A stretch of 64,000 bases of DNA from VFKU01 sp964620045 (GTDB lineage: Bacteria > Hydrogenedentota > Hydrogenedentia > Hydrogenedentales > GCA-2746185), in assembly GCA_964620045.1 (NCBI GenBank), contig CAZUJL010000002.1, positions 62,001 through 126,000 on the forward strand, read 5' to 3'. The notes beneath the pieces are model-generated. The model saw only the letters and a list, made by a program, of their open reading frames with translations, searched no databases and was not told where the DNA came from. Shown piece after piece: positions 15,811 through 24,741 of the stretch. How positions within the stretch are numbered: position 1 is the stretch's first letter; each line of letters starts with the position of its first letter. Position numbers and translations under genes: made by a program.

Positions 15811-15875
15811 TTGAAGGGTAACGCGCGCAAGGCGTTACGCCGAAAATTCTTCCTGCAGCGCGAGGGTACTATCTG

Positions 15876-17537
15876 ATGATGCGCCGGCTCTCCCAAACTC
15901 GAGTACTCACCGCGGCGATAGTCATGGCCGCGGTATTGATCCAATCCAGCGGCGCATTTGCCTGGGGCCCGCGGGCGCGCCAGGCGATTGCGCTGGCGGC
16001 GGTGAATCTCGCGCGGCAAAGTATTAAGACCAGCGATGTCTCGTACGAGGCCGATATTTTGCGCGGCGCCGGCGACGGCATTTCCGCGTTGGGCGGCAAT
16101 TTCCCACTGAGCAACGACGATCAGGCCATCGACGCGGTCGGTCTGGAAATCATCATTCTGCGCGAAGCGATCAAGAATGGCGGTGGCAGCCACGCGGCGT
16201 ACCGCCTGGGCGGACTCGCCGCGCTGGTCTCGGAACTGATGGTGCCGTTCGGCATGGTGTACGACGAGAGCGAGCGCGAACTCGCCGCCGAGATCGAAAA
16301 GGATCTCGAAGACCACGTCTCCAAGTTTGCCTACAGCCCCACGCATCCGGACTACCATTACCTCACCAATCACCGGTTGTATTTCCAGGAACGCCGGACG
16401 TTCTACAAGCCCGATAAGGAAATCATCGCGGACGATTATCGTCGCGGCACTGGCCCGCGCGGTCTGCTGCGGTCGGCGGTGCGCGCATATTTTGATAAGT
16501 CGATCGAAGCGGTGACCGATGTGTGGTACACCACGCTCGTGATCGAGCCGGGCACGCGCGAATACCGCCCGTCGAACCGGCAGATGGCGTATTACTACAT
16601 CAGCGAGATCAAGTACCTGCTCGGCGTGAAGCAGAACCCGAAATTCGCCGAGCGTTCCTATGAGCTGTTTCAGCGCTACAACCCGGGCCTGCCGATGGCG
16701 CTGGTCGAAATCGGCGATGCGTTCTACGGGCTCGGCGTCGAGGTCGAGAAGACCGGCGGCGAAGAGGCCTTCCAGCGCGGGCAGTTGATCAAAAATCGCG
16801 GCGTCGAGGAATGGCAAAAGGCGCAACGCATTCCGGGTGACGCCCGTGTTGCGGCGTCGCAGCGCCTCGCAAAGCATTTCATTGAAGAAGGCGAACGCCT
16901 CTACGCGCGCGGACTTTCGCCCGAAGGCAAAGACACCGATCTGCCCGATGCGCTCGAGGCCTTCAAGACGGCCCTCGAATACGATCTTCAGAACGACGTG
17001 GCCGCCAGCCGCGTGACCGAAACCACCGAACAAATCACGGCGCGCCGCAACCGTCACGAACTCGAACAGCGCTTCCTCGATCAGGCGTCGGCCGCCGTGA
17101 AGTCGGCCGAGCGCAGCGCGGTCTCCAAGGACTTCGGCGCCGCGCTCTCATCCTATTCGCAGGCGATCAATGCGCTGGGGCAGGTGACGGCGGACTTCAA
17201 GGATTTGAACACACGCGCGCGCGAAGAGATGAACAAGATCAACACGGCAGTGAAACAGGTGATCTCCGACGTGTATGCCAGCGCGAACGAAGCGATTGAA
17301 AAGGGCGACGCGGCGTTGATCAACAGCAACGTTGACGAAGCCGTGCGGTTCTATGCCTCGGTCGAGTCCATCGTCAACGTCGTTCCGGCGGAAGAAGGCA
17401 CGCCGAACGCGTCGAAGAAACAGGACATGATCAACGCCGCGCAGAACAAGATCGACGAAGCGGAAATCCAGCGCAAGCGTATGCAGCAGCAACAGCAGCA
17501 GCCGGCCGCGGGCGCGCCGCCTCCCAAGAGGACGTGA
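15876..17537 (+). CDS. Secreted protein resembling a degenerate zinc phospholipase C/S1-P1 nuclease
   Basis: A 553-residue exported protein. The signal peptide ends ...SSGAFA before Trp30, giving a mature N-terminus WGPRARQAIALAA. In zinc phospholipase C and S1/P1 nucleases the mature chain also begins with a Trp that binds zinc, followed by W-G-x-x-x-H. Here that His is absent, and the later YRLGGLAALVSELMVPFGMV lacks the usual H and D ligands. After about residue 250 the protein is helical and charged, with coiled-coil-like segments and TPR-like stretches, ending in a Q-rich and P-rich tail. Family resemblance is my inference; function unknown. Confidence 0.5.
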   Translation: MMRRLSQTRVLTAAIVMAAVLIQSSGAFAWGPRARQAIALAAVNLARQSIKTSDVSYEADILRGAGDGISALGGNFPLSNDDQAIDAVGLEIIILREAIKNGGGSHAAYRLGGLAALVSELMVPFGMVYDESERELAAEIEKDLEDHVSKFAYSPTHPDYHYLTNHRLYFQERRTFYKPDKEIIADDYRRGTGPRGLLRSAVRAYFDKSIEAVTDVWYTTLVIEPGTREYRPSNRQMAYYYISEIKYLLGVKQNPKFAERSYELFQRYNPGLPMALVEIGDAFYGLGVEVEKTGGEEAFQRGQLIKNRGVEEWQKAQRIPGDARVAASQRLAKHFIEEGERLYARGLSPEGKDTDLPDALEAFKTALEYDLQNDVAASRVTETTEQITARRNRHELEQRFLDQASAAVKSAERSAVSKDFGAALSSYSQAINALGQVTADFKDLNTRAREEMNKINTAVKQVISDVYASANEAIEKGDAALINSNVDEAVRFYASVESIVNVVPAEEGTPNASKKQDMINAAQNKIDEAEIQRKRMQQQQQQPAAGAPPPKRT

Positions 17538-17541
17538 TCGC

Positions 17542-18210
17542 ATGGCGGCGCGCGCGAAGCCCACGCGGCGCACGCTGGAGACCTACTACCGCCGCATGCT
17601 GCGGCATTACGGCCCGACGGGCTGGTGGCCGGGCGATTCTCCCTTCGAGATCGCCGTCGGCGCGATTCTCACGCAAAACACCGCCTGGCGAAACGTCGAG
17701 CAAGCCATCGCCAACCTGAAGCGCGACACGCTCCTCGATCCGCACGCGATTCTGGAATGCGCGCTGGAGTCGCTTGAGCAGGCGCTGCGGCCCTCCGGTT
17801 ATTTTCGCGTGAAAGCGCAGCGGTTGCGGCATTTCTGCCGGCATCTGGTTGATCGCTACGACGGGGACATGGCGCGTCTCGCGCGGCGTCCGCTTGCGGA
17901 GCTGCGGCCGGAGTTGCTCGCCGTGCACGGCATCGGGCCGGAGACCGCGGACGACATTTTGCTGTACGCGTGCGAACACCCGGTGTTCGTGGTGGACGCG
18001 TACACGCGCCGGATTTTCGCGCGGCATGGGTTGGTGTCGGAGGGCATCGACTACGAAGACCTGCGCGCCACTTTTGAGTCCCGATTGCCGGCGGATGTAC
18101 CGATGTTCAAGGACTACCACGGACTGATCGTGTACGTGGGCAAGGATTTTTGCCGTGGCAAGCCAAACTGCGAGGCGTGCCCGCTCGGACCCATGCTAAA
18201 GCAGGATTAG
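17542..18210 (+). CDS. EndoIII-related HhH-GPD DNA glycosylase (COG2231/MagIII-like)
   Basis: A 222-residue helix-hairpin-helix base-excision glycosylase. Visible parts are FEIAVGAILTQNTAWRNVEQ near residue 33, the HhH motif LLAVHGIGPETADDILLYA near 130, and the catalytic-Asp block FVVDAYTRRIF near 150. The Lys of bifunctional EndoIII (GxGxKTA) is Glu here, so only glycosylase, not lyase, activity is expected. The C-terminus keeps three of four cluster cysteines (CRGKPNCEAC). COG2231 includes the 3-methyladenine glycosylase MagIII of similar length (from memory). Four bases behind the upstream gene. Confidence 0.8.
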   Translation: MAARAKPTRRTLETYYRRMLRHYGPTGWWPGDSPFEIAVGAILTQNTAWRNVEQAIANLKRDTLLDPHAILECALESLEQALRPSGYFRVKAQRLRHFCRHLVDRYDGDMARLARRPLAELRPELLAVHGIGPETADDILLYACEHPVFVVDAYTRRIFARHGLVSEGIDYEDLRATFESRLPADVPMFKDYHGLIVYVGKDFCRGKPNCEACPLGPMLKQD

Positions 18211-18253
18211 CGGTTGCCGTTTTGACGCGACGACTCGCTAGAATGACCGTCTG

Positions 18254-20695
18254 ATGACCTCCGCCGCGCTTCCACAATCCGATTCGCTTCGCGCTTATGC
18301 CGAGAAGCACTGGCGCATGCTGCTGGGGATGGTCATTCTCGTCGCCGCCGCGTTGCGCTTCTATGGTCTCAACGTGGGGTTGTGGTACGACGAATCCACG
18401 TCCATCTGGGCGCTGGAATACGTCGACTGGAAGCTGACGTTTTTGAAAGCCGAAGAAACACGCCTCATTCCGCTAAATACGTTGCTGCTGTTTTTCTGGT
18501 ACCACATCGTCGAGGTCATTCCCGGCGTCGAGATGGGTTCGCGCGCGTCGGACGCGTGGCTGCATGTATTGCCGGCCACCTTCAGCCTGATCGCCGTGCC
18601 GCTGGTGTTCGCGCTGGGCCGCTACATCACCGGCCGCGCGGACGCGGGCCTCGCGGCCGCCTTTCTCGTCGCGATCTCGCCGTTCCAGATGTATTACGCA
18701 TCGGAGCTCGGCCCGCACTCGTTGTATGCGTGCATGGTGCTCGCCGCGGTGTACTGCAATATCCGTGCGCTCGAAGAAAACAAGCTGCGTTTCTGGATCG
18801 GCTCGATCGTGTTCGAGGCGCTGGCATTTTACGCCTACTACTTCTCCGCGTTTTATCTCGCCGCCGTAAACCTGTTCGTGTTTGTGAATTTCCGCGCGTA
18901 CCGGTCGGTATTTTTCCGCTGGATGGCGAGCCAGGTGGTCGCGTTCCTGCTCGTGTTGCCCGCGATCGTGCTCGCGCTGTTCGTGTTCAACGTGCACGCC
19001 TCCGCGCAGGAACACTGGTTTCCGTATCCCACGCTGAAAACGCTTGCGTACACCGTGAAGAACTGGTTTGCGGGGTACTCGCCGCGCTCGGCGATCTACT
19101 GGCCGCTGTTTCTGATCGGGACGGCGTTTTTCGTGGCGGGCGTGTGGTCGTTGCGCAAGCAACCCCGCCGCCTGATGTTCCTGCTGTTCGCCGGTTTTCT
19201 GCCGCTCGTAATGCAGTGGGCCTTCTGGAACACGCAGAATTTTGCGTTCTACACGATGCGTATCCAGCTTGCGTATTCGCTGCCGGCATTTGCGTTGGCG
19301 GGCGCCGGCCTCGCCGCGCTGCGGCCGAAGGGGGTACATCTGGCGGCGCTCGTGCTGCTCACGGGATTTACCGCGCCTGCCCTTGCGGACTTCTACACCA
19401 AGCAGTTTCATCCAATCATCGAGCACCGGCTCGGCGCGCGGTACAAGATCGACAATCGCGGCGCGGCGGAGTTCATTCGCGCGCACTGGCAGCCGGGCGA
19501 CGTCGTCGCGCACGCGTCGACGGTGACGCTCGGACCGTTCATGTACCACTACCTGCGCGGCGTGCCGCAATCCTTCGTCGGATTTGGGCAGGAGGAGTGG
19601 GAGGCGCATCTGCGCAACTATCCTGATGTGAAGGTGTGGGAGAGCATCGGGTTCGTGCCGCAGCGCATCGACGATTTCGCCGCCAAGGCGCCGCGCGTGT
19701 GGCTGGCGAGCGCGGGCTGGGAGTGGCGCGGCGAATTCGCGATTGGCGTGGAGCTGCGCGATTGGCTCGATGCGCAAGGTGTGCGCACCGCCGAATGGCA
19801 CGCGCCGGGATTGAATGTCTATCTCTTCGATTTGGCACGCGCGTCGACGGGGCCGGTGGCTATGAACCGCACCGCGGACTGGGGCTGGTACACGGCGCTG
19901 GATGCGCCGGGCCCGGCGGCACCCGCGTTTGCGTTTCCCGAGCCGCTGGATCCGGCCGCGCTGGACGTATCGTTTGAGCCGCTCAACGGCGCGCGATACG
20001 CGGGTCCGGAAGCCGTCGACGGCGCGCAGCGTTTTCGGGTGCATCTGCGCAACCGAAGTGCCGAAACGCGGCCGGTAGAAGTGCGCGCGTATGCCGCTAC
20101 CGACGTGTTCTCCGCCATGGCGTTGCACCGCGAGCCGGGCGTTGAAGCGTGGCGGCCGGTGCATGGGCACTTCGGCAAGGTGAGTTATCTCGCGCGGCTC
20201 GGCGAAGCGCGGCCTTCGGCGACGTTGTCGGGTCCGCTCTATGCCTTTGGCGAAGCGGAGCTTTACATTGAATCGGAAACGCTCACCGCGGATCGTCATC
20301 CCGGTGAATTGCGCGTAGACGTGCGCGACGTGCTGGGGCGGGTCGAGACGATCGGGCGCATCGCGGCGGACGGCGAACCGGGCTGGGGCTGGCGGCGCAT
20401 CGGACGCGTGCCGGCGCTGCAGAACGGCGCGATGCTGTTACTCACCGCAGAAAGCAGCGCGGGCGCGGCGGAGGCGTACGTGAATATCGACAAGATCGCG
20501 CTGTTGCCCGTGGATGCCGCATGGGCTCCGGTGGCGGAAAGCGCTACGGAGCTCGGGTCGTTTGAAGAAAAGAGCGTTGAATTGACGCTGAATGCGGGCG
20601 ACGCGCACACGATCCTGTTCGAGTTCGTAGACACTCGCTTTAACGTGTATCGTTCCTTGCTCTGGCATCCACGCAGCCAAGGGAACGCTCAATGA
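18254..20695 (+). CDS. GT-C (PMT_2/ArnT-like) membrane glycosyltransferase
   Basis: An 813-residue protein. The first part (about residues 20-400) has ten or more membrane helices and the acidic first-loop motif GLWYDESTSIWALEY near residue 40, characteristic of lipid-linked-sugar-dependent GT-C enzymes. The block FQMYYASELGPHSLYA also fits this group. The second half (about 400-813) is hydrophilic, with beta-rich segments and no membrane helices, probably outside the cytoplasm; it may bind the acceptor. Acceptor and sugar are unknown. Stop overlaps the start of the epimerase-like gene (ATGA). Confidence 0.8.
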   Translation: MTSAALPQSDSLRAYAEKHWRMLLGMVILVAAALRFYGLNVGLWYDESTSIWALEYVDWKLTFLKAEETRLIPLNTLLLFFWYHIVEVIPGVEMGSRASDAWLHVLPATFSLIAVPLVFALGRYITGRADAGLAAAFLVAISPFQMYYASELGPHSLYACMVLAAVYCNIRALEENKLRFWIGSIVFEALAFYAYYFSAFYLAAVNLFVFVNFRAYRSVFFRWMASQVVAFLLVLPAIVLALFVFNVHASAQEHWFPYPTLKTLAYTVKNWFAGYSPRSAIYWPLFLIGTAFFVAGVWSLRKQPRRLMFLLFAGFLPLVMQWAFWNTQNFAFYTMRIQLAYSLPAFALAGAGLAALRPKGVHLAALVLLTGFTAPALADFYTKQFHPIIEHRLGARYKIDNRGAAEFIRAHWQPGDVVAHASTVTLGPFMYHYLRGVPQSFVGFGQEEWEAHLRNYPDVKVWESIGFVPQRIDDFAAKAPRVWLASAGWEWRGEFAIGVELRDWLDAQGVRTAEWHAPGLNVYLFDLARASTGPVAMNRTADWGWYTALDAPGPAAPAFAFPEPLDPAALDVSFEPLNGARYAGPEAVDGAQRFRVHLRNRSAETRPVEVRAYAATDVFSAMALHREPGVEAWRPVHGHFGKVSYLARLGEARPSATLSGPLYAFGEAELYIESETLTADRHPGELRVDVRDVLGRVETIGRIAADGEPGWGWRRIGRVPALQNGAMLLLTAESSAGAAEAYVNIDKIALLPVDAAWAPVAESATELGSFEEKSVELTLNAGDAHTILFEFVDTRFNVYRSLLWHPRSQGNAQ

Positions 20696-21387
20696 AAGCC
20701 GCCAACACCAAACTTTCGTTCTCCGTGTCCGTGCGCCGGCTCGATCTGGCAAACTTGGGCGCGGCCCTGCGTGCGCTGGACGGCGCGGGTCTCGCTGAAC
20801 TGAAAGTGGACGTGGCCGACGGCACCTTCGTGCCGGAATTCATGCTGGGCTTCGAGACGATCGAGGCCGTGCGCGGCGGGTCGACGTTGCCGCTGCACGC
20901 GCACCTGATGACGGAGCGCCCGGAGCGGTATCTCGACGCGATGCATCGCCTCGGCTGCGCCGCGGTGACTGTACCGATCGAGACTTGCCTGCACGCGCAT
21001 CGAACCGTTGCGCGTATCCGAGATCTGGGCATGGCGGCCGGCGTGTCGCTGCTGCCCGATTCCGCGCTGACGAAGCTGGAGTACGTGCTCGGCATGGTCG
21101 ATCACGTCGTGCTGCCCGCCCGGGCGGCAAGTGGTGCGACGGAGGCGCCGATGCCGGGCGTAGCCTTCGAGCGCGTGCGTATTTTGCGCGAGAATCTGGA
21201 CTACCAGGAATCCAAAGCGATCGTGTATGTCGAAGGCGGCATTAACGCTTCGGATGCGGCGCGTTTCGCAGCGGTCGGCGCCACACGCATCGTGATCGAT
21301 CGCGCGGACGTGCTCGGGCCGGAGTCGTCCGAAACGGCGGTCAAAGAATTCATCGACGCCGTCAGCAAAAACCGTCGCACGGCCTGA
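20692..21387 (+). CDS. Ribulose-phosphate 3-epimerase family protein, active site altered
   Basis: A 231-residue TIM barrel of the Rpe family. Normal Rpe has H-x-D-x-M-D-G-x-F-V-P, D-V-H-L-M and D-G-G. Here the first block is KVDVADGTFVPEF (His replaced by Lys38, Asp40 kept), the second is HAHLM (His71 kept), and the third is VEGGIN (Asp replaced by Glu). Two of four metal ligands or catalytic residues therefore differ. It may use another substrate or metal arrangement, or be inactive. It is coupled to the GT-C gene, so a role in sugar supply for that enzyme is possible but unproven. Confidence 0.75.
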   Translation: MKAANTKLSFSVSVRRLDLANLGAALRALDGAGLAELKVDVADGTFVPEFMLGFETIEAVRGGSTLPLHAHLMTERPERYLDAMHRLGCAAVTVPIETCLHAHRTVARIRDLGMAAGVSLLPDSALTKLEYVLGMVDHVVLPARAASGATEAPMPGVAFERVRILRENLDYQESKAIVYVEGGINASDAARFAAVGATRIVIDRADVLGPESSETAVKEFIDAVSKNRRTA

Positions 21388-21400
21388 TTCCAAAAAGAAC

Positions 21401-21441
21401 AACGGCGCACCGAACATCGTCCGGCGCGCCGTTTTGCTTTT
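21401..21441 (+). terminator. Terminator between the rpe-like gene and the convergent beta-helix gene
   Basis: An 8-bp stem AACGGCGC/GCGCCGTT, continued after one mismatch by three more pairs, is followed by TT then GCTTTT. It terminates the plus-strand gene and lies just before the stop of the minus-strand gene. Confidence 0.75.
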
Positions 21442-21444
21442 AAT

Positions 21445-22719
21445 TCAGTCGGTCTGCGTGTTCGATTTGGAATCCTGCGGCAGTTTCACCGGCGGCAGCT
21501 TCGGCATCGTGCCCTTGTGCGCCGCAAGATCGCGCGAGGGCTTGGAGGCCTTCGGATCCGCCATGTACGTCCGCAGGTCAAGGTTCACGAAGTCCGCGTC
21601 GCCGTTGTCACCGATGAAGATGTTGTGCGTGCGCGGAAGGTCGCCAGAAGCCACGCGCTTCTCGTCGATCATGCCGTCCCACATGATGTCGGTCAGCGCG
21701 GGCGTGCCCGCCGCTTTGGAATAGAGTTCGCCACGCTTGCCCATCGGCTTGAAGCCGTTGTTGCCGAATTTGTTGTTGTAAATGTGCAGGTTGCGCGGAT
21801 AGGGGTAGTACTTTGGGTCCATTTTCTCGTCGCCGTAGGGCAGGTAGCCACGGATGCTGATGCCCATCGAGCCGTTGCCGTCGAACTCGTTGTTGAAGAC
21901 TTCGACCTTGTCATTCGCCATGATCGACAGGCCGGTGCCCGTCGGCACGAACCCGACGATGTTGCCTTCCGGCGCGAAGTTCACCGTGTCGTTGTTGATG
22001 CTCTTGTTGTTGAACACGCGCACATCGTGGCCGCCCTGCTGCGGAAGGTTCGGCAGGTCGAACACCAGGATGCCGCCGGTGTTGTGCTCGGCAAGGTTGT
22101 CGTAGACGTCCGCGAAGTAGCAGTTCTCGATTTCGATGCCGGCGACATTAAAACGTGCGATTGAGTTACGCACGATAATGCGCTGGCACTGGCCGACGTA
22201 GATGCCTGCATCCGAAGCGCCGGACGCGATGCAGCCTTCGATGAGCACATCCTTCGATTCGACGGGGTAGAAGCCGTACGCGCCGTTGGAGGTCTTCGGC
22301 CCGCCGGTCCATTCCGCGCGCACACCGCGGAACGTGATCCCGTTCGCGCCTTTCACCTTGATGCCGTCACCCTTGGTATTTTCGACGGCGAAATCCTGCA
22401 GCGTCACGCCGCTGCTCGTCACGAGCAGGCCTTCGCTGCCCGCGTTCTGGCCTTTGAAGGACAGGATCGATTTCTCATGGCCCGCGCCCTTGAGCGTGAC
22501 GTTGTCGGCATCGAGTGAAAGCCCCATCGTCAGTTCGAAGACGCCCGCGTCGAGCTCGATCACGTCGCCCGACTTCGCGAGGATGAGCGCTTCCTGCAGG
22601 CGTTCCTGCACATCGGGCCCGGGAGCGATCTTCGCCGCGGTGGCGGGGAACGCAGCGAGCGCGAGAAGCGCCGCGCACAACACGGATACACGCACTGTCG
22701 ATTTCATAGAGACCCTCAC
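21445..22719 (-). CDS. Secreted right-handed parallel beta-helix protein (paralogue 1)
   Basis: A 424-residue exported protein with a signal peptide (VLCAALLALAAFPATAA). The rest is a right-handed beta-helix of the pectate-lyase-like superfamily, with repeated coils such as LQDFAVENTKGDGIKVKGAN, ASDAGIYVGQCQRIIVRNS and VAGIEIENCYFADVYDNLAE. The N-terminal IQERL..ALILAKSGDVIEL type block is common to these proteins. Members bind or cleave polysaccharides, but I cannot identify catalytic residues. The next gene upstream on the same strand is a close paralogue. Confidence 0.8.
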   Translation of the reverse strand: MRVSMKSTVRVSVLCAALLALAAFPATAAKIAPGPDVQERLQEALILAKSGDVIELDAGVFELTMGLSLDADNVTLKGAGHEKSILSFKGQNAGSEGLLVTSSGVTLQDFAVENTKGDGIKVKGANGITFRGVRAEWTGGPKTSNGAYGFYPVESKDVLIEGCIASGASDAGIYVGQCQRIIVRNSIARFNVAGIEIENCYFADVYDNLAEHNTGGILVFDLPNLPQQGGHDVRVFNNKSINNDTVNFAPEGNIVGFVPTGTGLSIMANDKVEVFNNEFDGNGSMGISIRGYLPYGDEKMDPKYYPYPRNLHIYNNKFGNNGFKPMGKRGELYSKAAGTPALTDIMWDGMIDEKRVASGDLPRTHNIFIGDNGDADFVNLDLRTYMADPKASKPSRDLAAHKGTMPKLPPVKLPQDSKSNTQTD

Positions 22720-22797
22720 CTCGTGCGGGCGATGCGCCCGAATCGAAACCAGAACGCTATCCTACGCCCGCGTGGGTGCGGTTGCCAGCAAAAAGAA

Positions 22798-22827
22798 TCG
22801 GGCCGGACACCGAAGCGTCCGGCCCGA
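22798..22827 (-). terminator. Rho-independent terminator of the second beta-helix gene
   Basis: An 11-bp stem, TCGGGCCGGAC (22798-22808) with GTCCGGCCCGA (22817-22827), has on the minus strand a TTCGG-containing loop and a following CTTTTT. It is correctly placed after the stop at 22849. Confidence 0.85.
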
Positions 22828-22848
22828 ATTTGCAGCGTGTCTGGAATA

Positions 22849-24096
22849 TCAGTCCGTGCTGGCGGCCTTGTCATCCTGCGGCAGGGTGACGGCCTTCAGG
22901 CGCGGCAGCGATCCCTTGTGCGGCGCGAGGTCGTGCGACGGCTTGTGGTTGGCGGCATCGCTCATGAAGGTCGCGAGGTCCATGTTGGTGAAGTCCACGT
23001 CCTTGCCTTCGTCGATGTAGATCCAGCTATCGGCCGGCAGCTTGCCGTCCTTCGCCTTGTCCGGGTGCATGCGGCCGTCCCACACGATGTCCGTGATGGT
23101 CTCGCTCTTCGACGCGGCCGACGTCAGCATGCCGAGCACGCCCATCGGCTTGTAGCCGCCCTTGCCGTAGGTGTTGTTGTGCACATAGATGCCTTCGGGG
23201 TAGGGGTAGTATTTCGGATCTTCCTTTTCGCCCGGCTGGCTAAGGTAGGCCGTGATCGACACGTGCACGGTGCCGTTGCCGGAGAACTCGTTCTCGAACA
23301 CTTCGACGTTCTTGTTCGCCATCACGATCAGGCCCGTGCCCGTCGGCACGTTGCCGACGATGTTGCCCGCCGGCGCGAAGTTCACCGTGTCGTTGTCGAT
23401 GCTCTTGTTGCGGAACACGCGCACATCGTGGCCGCCCTGCTGCGGCAGGTTCGGCAGGTCGAACACCAGCAGGCCGCCGGTGTTGTGCGTGGCGACGTTG
23501 TCGTACACATCCGCGTAGTAGCAGTTTTCAATTTCGATGCCGGCGACGTTGTACTCCGCGCGCGAGTTGCGCACGATGATGTGCTGGCTCTGGCCGATGT
23601 AGAGACCCGCGTCGGACGCGCCCTTGGCGACGCACCCGTCGATGAGCACGTTCTTGCACTCCACCGGGTAGAGGCCATACGAGCCGTTGGTCGACTTCGG
23701 CCCGCCGGTCCATTCCGTGCGCACGCCGATAAACGAGATGCCATCGGCGCCCTTCACCTTGATGCCATCGCCGACCGTGTCTTCGATCGCGAAATCGCGC
23801 AGCGTGCAGCCGCTGCTGGTCACGATGAGGCCTTCGCTGCCGGCGTTTTGACCCTTGAACGACAGGACGGTCTTGTCCATGCCCGCGCCCTTGAGCACGA
23901 CATTGTCGACGTCGAGCGAGAGGCTGCTGGTGAACTTATAGGTGCCCGCGGCGAGCTCAATCACGTCGCCCGGCTTGGCGACGATGAGCGCTTCCTGCAA
24001 TTCTTCCTGGATATTGTCGCTCGGCGAGAGCGTGACGGCGCCGGCCAGCGGCGCGCAGGCCAGCATGAGGCCCAGGGCGATTACGGCATATTTCAT
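22849..24096 (-). CDS. Secreted right-handed parallel beta-helix protein (paralogue 2)
   Basis: A 415-residue exported protein, closely similar along its length to the protein at 21445-22719, for example LRDFAIEDTVGDGIKVKGAD, ASDAGLYIGQSQHIIVRNS and VAGIEIENCYYADVYDNVAT. The frame is open further upstream, but ATG at 24096 is right: it is followed by a clear signal peptide (KYAVIALGLMLACAPLAGA) and preceded by GAAGGGAAA. The pair arose by gene duplication. A terminator separates the two genes, so each is probably transcribed on its own. Confidence 0.8.
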   Translation of the reverse strand: MKYAVIALGLMLACAPLAGAVTLSPSDNIQEELQEALIVAKPGDVIELAAGTYKFTSSLSLDVDNVVLKGAGMDKTVLSFKGQNAGSEGLIVTSSGCTLRDFAIEDTVGDGIKVKGADGISFIGVRTEWTGGPKSTNGSYGLYPVECKNVLIDGCVAKGASDAGLYIGQSQHIIVRNSRAEYNVAGIEIENCYYADVYDNVATHNTGGLLVFDLPNLPQQGGHDVRVFRNKSIDNDTVNFAPAGNIVGNVPTGTGLIVMANKNVEVFENEFSGNGTVHVSITAYLSQPGEKEDPKYYPYPEGIYVHNNTYGKGGYKPMGVLGMLTSAASKSETITDIVWDGRMHPDKAKDGKLPADSWIYIDEGKDVDFTNMDLATFMSDAANHKPSHDLAPHKGSLPRLKAVTLPQDDKAASTD

Positions 24097-24190
24097 CGGA
24101 GTTTCCCTTCGTTTTCCCACGGATTCGCACGAAAATGGCGAACCGCAGCAGTCTACACCTTCAACACCGGTTTGCCAATCGGCGCCGTAT

Positions 24191-24682
24191 TCAGGGGAGA
24201 TAGGCCGCCGGATCGACCGTCTGCCCGCCGCGATGCACTTCGTAGTGCAGGTGGTAGCCGGTCGCGTTGCCTGATTTGCCCACTCGGCCGATTTGCGCAC
24301 CGCGCGTGACGTAGTCGCCGGGGCTTACGGTGAAGTCCTGCAGGTGCGCGTACAGCGTGTTCAGACCGTTTTCGTGATCGAGCACGACGTAGCGGCCGTA
24401 ACCGTTGCCGTTCCCGGCGACGATCACGCGGCCGCTACCGGCGGCGATCACGGGCGTACCTGCCGGGGCGCGGATGTCGATGCCGCGGTGGAAATTGCCA
24501 CCGCCGCGTGGCGTGCCATACGTGCTGCTGATCGCGCGAGTGGTTTGTGATACCGGCCACAACGTGGGCGCAGCCGAAGATGATCCATCGACGCCTCGAT
24601 AGACGGGCTCGCCGCCGCCGCACGCGCCCACGGCGATGGCCAACACCATCGCCACGGCGCACCGAACGACAATCCCCCGCAT
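24191..24682 (-). CDS. M23 family metallopeptidase lipoprotein
   Basis: A 163-residue lipoprotein: hydrophobic start and lipobox AVGAC at residue about 20. The LytM/M23 domain covers residues about 45-163 with the zinc-binding HRGIDI (H-x-x-x-D) and HLHYEV (H-x-H) motifs plus GNGYGRYVVLDHENGLNTLY. Such enzymes cut peptidoglycan peptide cross-links, or act as regulators of amidases when zinc ligands are missing; here the ligands are present. It is short, with no LysM or coiled-coil region. Confidence 0.9.
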   Translation of the reverse strand: MRGIVVRCAVAMVLAIAVGACGGGEPVYRGVDGSSSAAPTLWPVSQTTRAISSTYGTPRGGGNFHRGIDIRAPAGTPVIAAGSGRVIVAGNGNGYGRYVVLDHENGLNTLYAHLQDFTVSPGDYVTRGAQIGRVGKSGNATGYHLHYEVHRGGQTVDPAAYLP

Positions 24683-24741
24683 GCCCTTCCCCCGATACTG
24701 CGATGTCTAGTCATGCGCGGCCCCCCGGCCACGCGGCACGA

